Assembly (NCBI GenBank): GCA_046717125.1
Contig: JBKJVQ010000160.1
Span: 1-6,814 of the forward strand
Length of the DNA stretch: 6,814 nt
Source: JBKJVQ01 sp046717125
GTDB taxonomy: Bacteria; Pseudomonadota; Alphaproteobacteria; Rhizobiales; Methyloligellaceae
Direction: 5' to 3'
The position numbers and the translations under genes are program-made. Positions 6,540-6,814 of this stretch are shown piece by piece. The notes under the pieces are model-generated. The model was not told the DNA's origin and made no database searches. It was given only the letters and a program-made list of their open reading frames with translations. Each line of letters starts with the position of its first letter. Within the stretch, counting starts at the first letter, position 1.

Positions 6540-6585
6540 GGCTGCAGGCGGACCGTCGCCGTCGTTTCCCGGCTATCCTGCAGCC
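6540..6585. repeat. 9-bp perfect inverted repeat spanning the 3' end of the glycerate kinase gene
   Basis: GGCTGCAGG (6540-6548) is matched by CCTGCAGCC (6577-6585), separated by 28 nt. One arm covers the last codons of the - strand gene, so in that transcript a long-loop hairpin would form across the stop codon. It may contribute to 3'-end formation of the leftward transcript; chance is also plausible. Confidence 0.3.
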
Positions 6586-6814
6586 TCAGTCCCGATCAAG
6601 ATCGCTCGGAAATCGTTGACATTGGTCAGCGTAGGCCCGGTCTCAACGAGATCGCCCAGCGTCGCAAAGAACGTGTAGGGATCATTGCCGGCGAGCATCG
6701 CCTTCGCATTGATCCCTGCCGAAGCTGCGCGCGCTAGCGTATCGGGCCCGAGCAGCGCGCCTGCATTGTCTTCGGAGCCGTCGATCCCGTCCGTATCGCC
6801 GGCCAGCGCGTAGA
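6573..6814 (-). CDS. gck: Glycerate 2-kinase (MOFRL family), C-terminal fragment (5' end outside window)
   Basis: The - strand frame is open from the right edge (first full codon at 6812) to TAG at 6575-6573, giving the last 79 residues, ending AILIGTEAAG. It carries GDTDGIDGSEDNAGA and, near the end, NDPYTFFATLGDLVETGPTLTNVNDF, both hallmarks of the C-terminal MOFRL domain of class II glycerate kinases (GckA/TtuD type). These cytosolic enzymes phosphorylate D-glycerate, giving 2-phosphoglycerate, the product the serine cycle needs before enolase makes PEP. It converges on mcl across a 127-bp gap, so it belongs to a different transcript but the same pathway. A MOFRL kinase serving tartrate or glyoxylate metabolism is possible, but this neighbourhood favours the serine cycle. 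It is too short here for the N-terminal domain to be assessed. Confidence 0.9.
   Translation of the reverse strand, partial: YALAGDTDGIDGSEDNAGALLGPDTLARAASAGINAKAMLAGNDPYTFFATLGDLVETGPTLTNVNDFRAILIGTEAAG

Noticed and set aside
6384..6737. 117-codon + strand frame across the mcl-glycerate kinase junction
   Set aside because: It overlaps the end of mcl out of frame and runs antisense to the kinase gene, with no family resemblance or ribosome binding site.

Overview
The window is a compact C1-assimilation (serine cycle) operon from a GC-rich alphaproteobacterial methylotroph. The products look most like those of Methylobacterium/Methylorubrum and Hyphomicrobium-type Hyphomicrobiales. That assignment rests on remembered family sequences and gene order, not on a database search.

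Layout on the + strand: the 3' end of fchA (methenyl-tetrahydrofolate cyclohydrolase, entering from the left edge), mtkA and mtkB (beta and alpha subunits of malate thiokinase/malate-CoA ligase), ppc (phosphoenolpyruvate carboxylase) and mcl (malyl-CoA lyase). A 127 bp convergent spacer follows. The right edge then holds, on the - strand, the 3' end of a MOFRL-family glycerate 2-kinase gene. Spacers are 48 bp (fchA-mtkA), 46 bp (mtkA-mtkB), 138 bp (mtkB-ppc) and 148 bp (ppc-mcl). No spacer exceeds 300 bp and no mobile element, CRISPR array or RNA gene was seen.

How the genes work together: FchA helps interconvert the folate C1 carriers that supply the methylene group to serine. Downstream of serine and hydroxypyruvate, glycerate 2-kinase makes 2-phosphoglycerate, which becomes PEP. 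PEP carboxylase fixes bicarbonate to give oxaloacetate, which is reduced to malate. MtkAB activates malate to malyl-CoA, and Mcl cleaves it to acetyl-CoA plus glyoxylate, regenerating the glyoxylate acceptor. The window therefore covers the carboxylation and C4-cleavage half of the cycle.

This is not a new system. The points worth a second look are a PEP carboxylase that has lost two of the four residues of the classic aspartate feedback site, a stem-loop in every intergenic spacer, and an odd ppc translation start: no clear Shine-Dalgarno, a strong hairpin 12 nt upstream, and a 12-codon leader ORF overlapping the ppc start codon.
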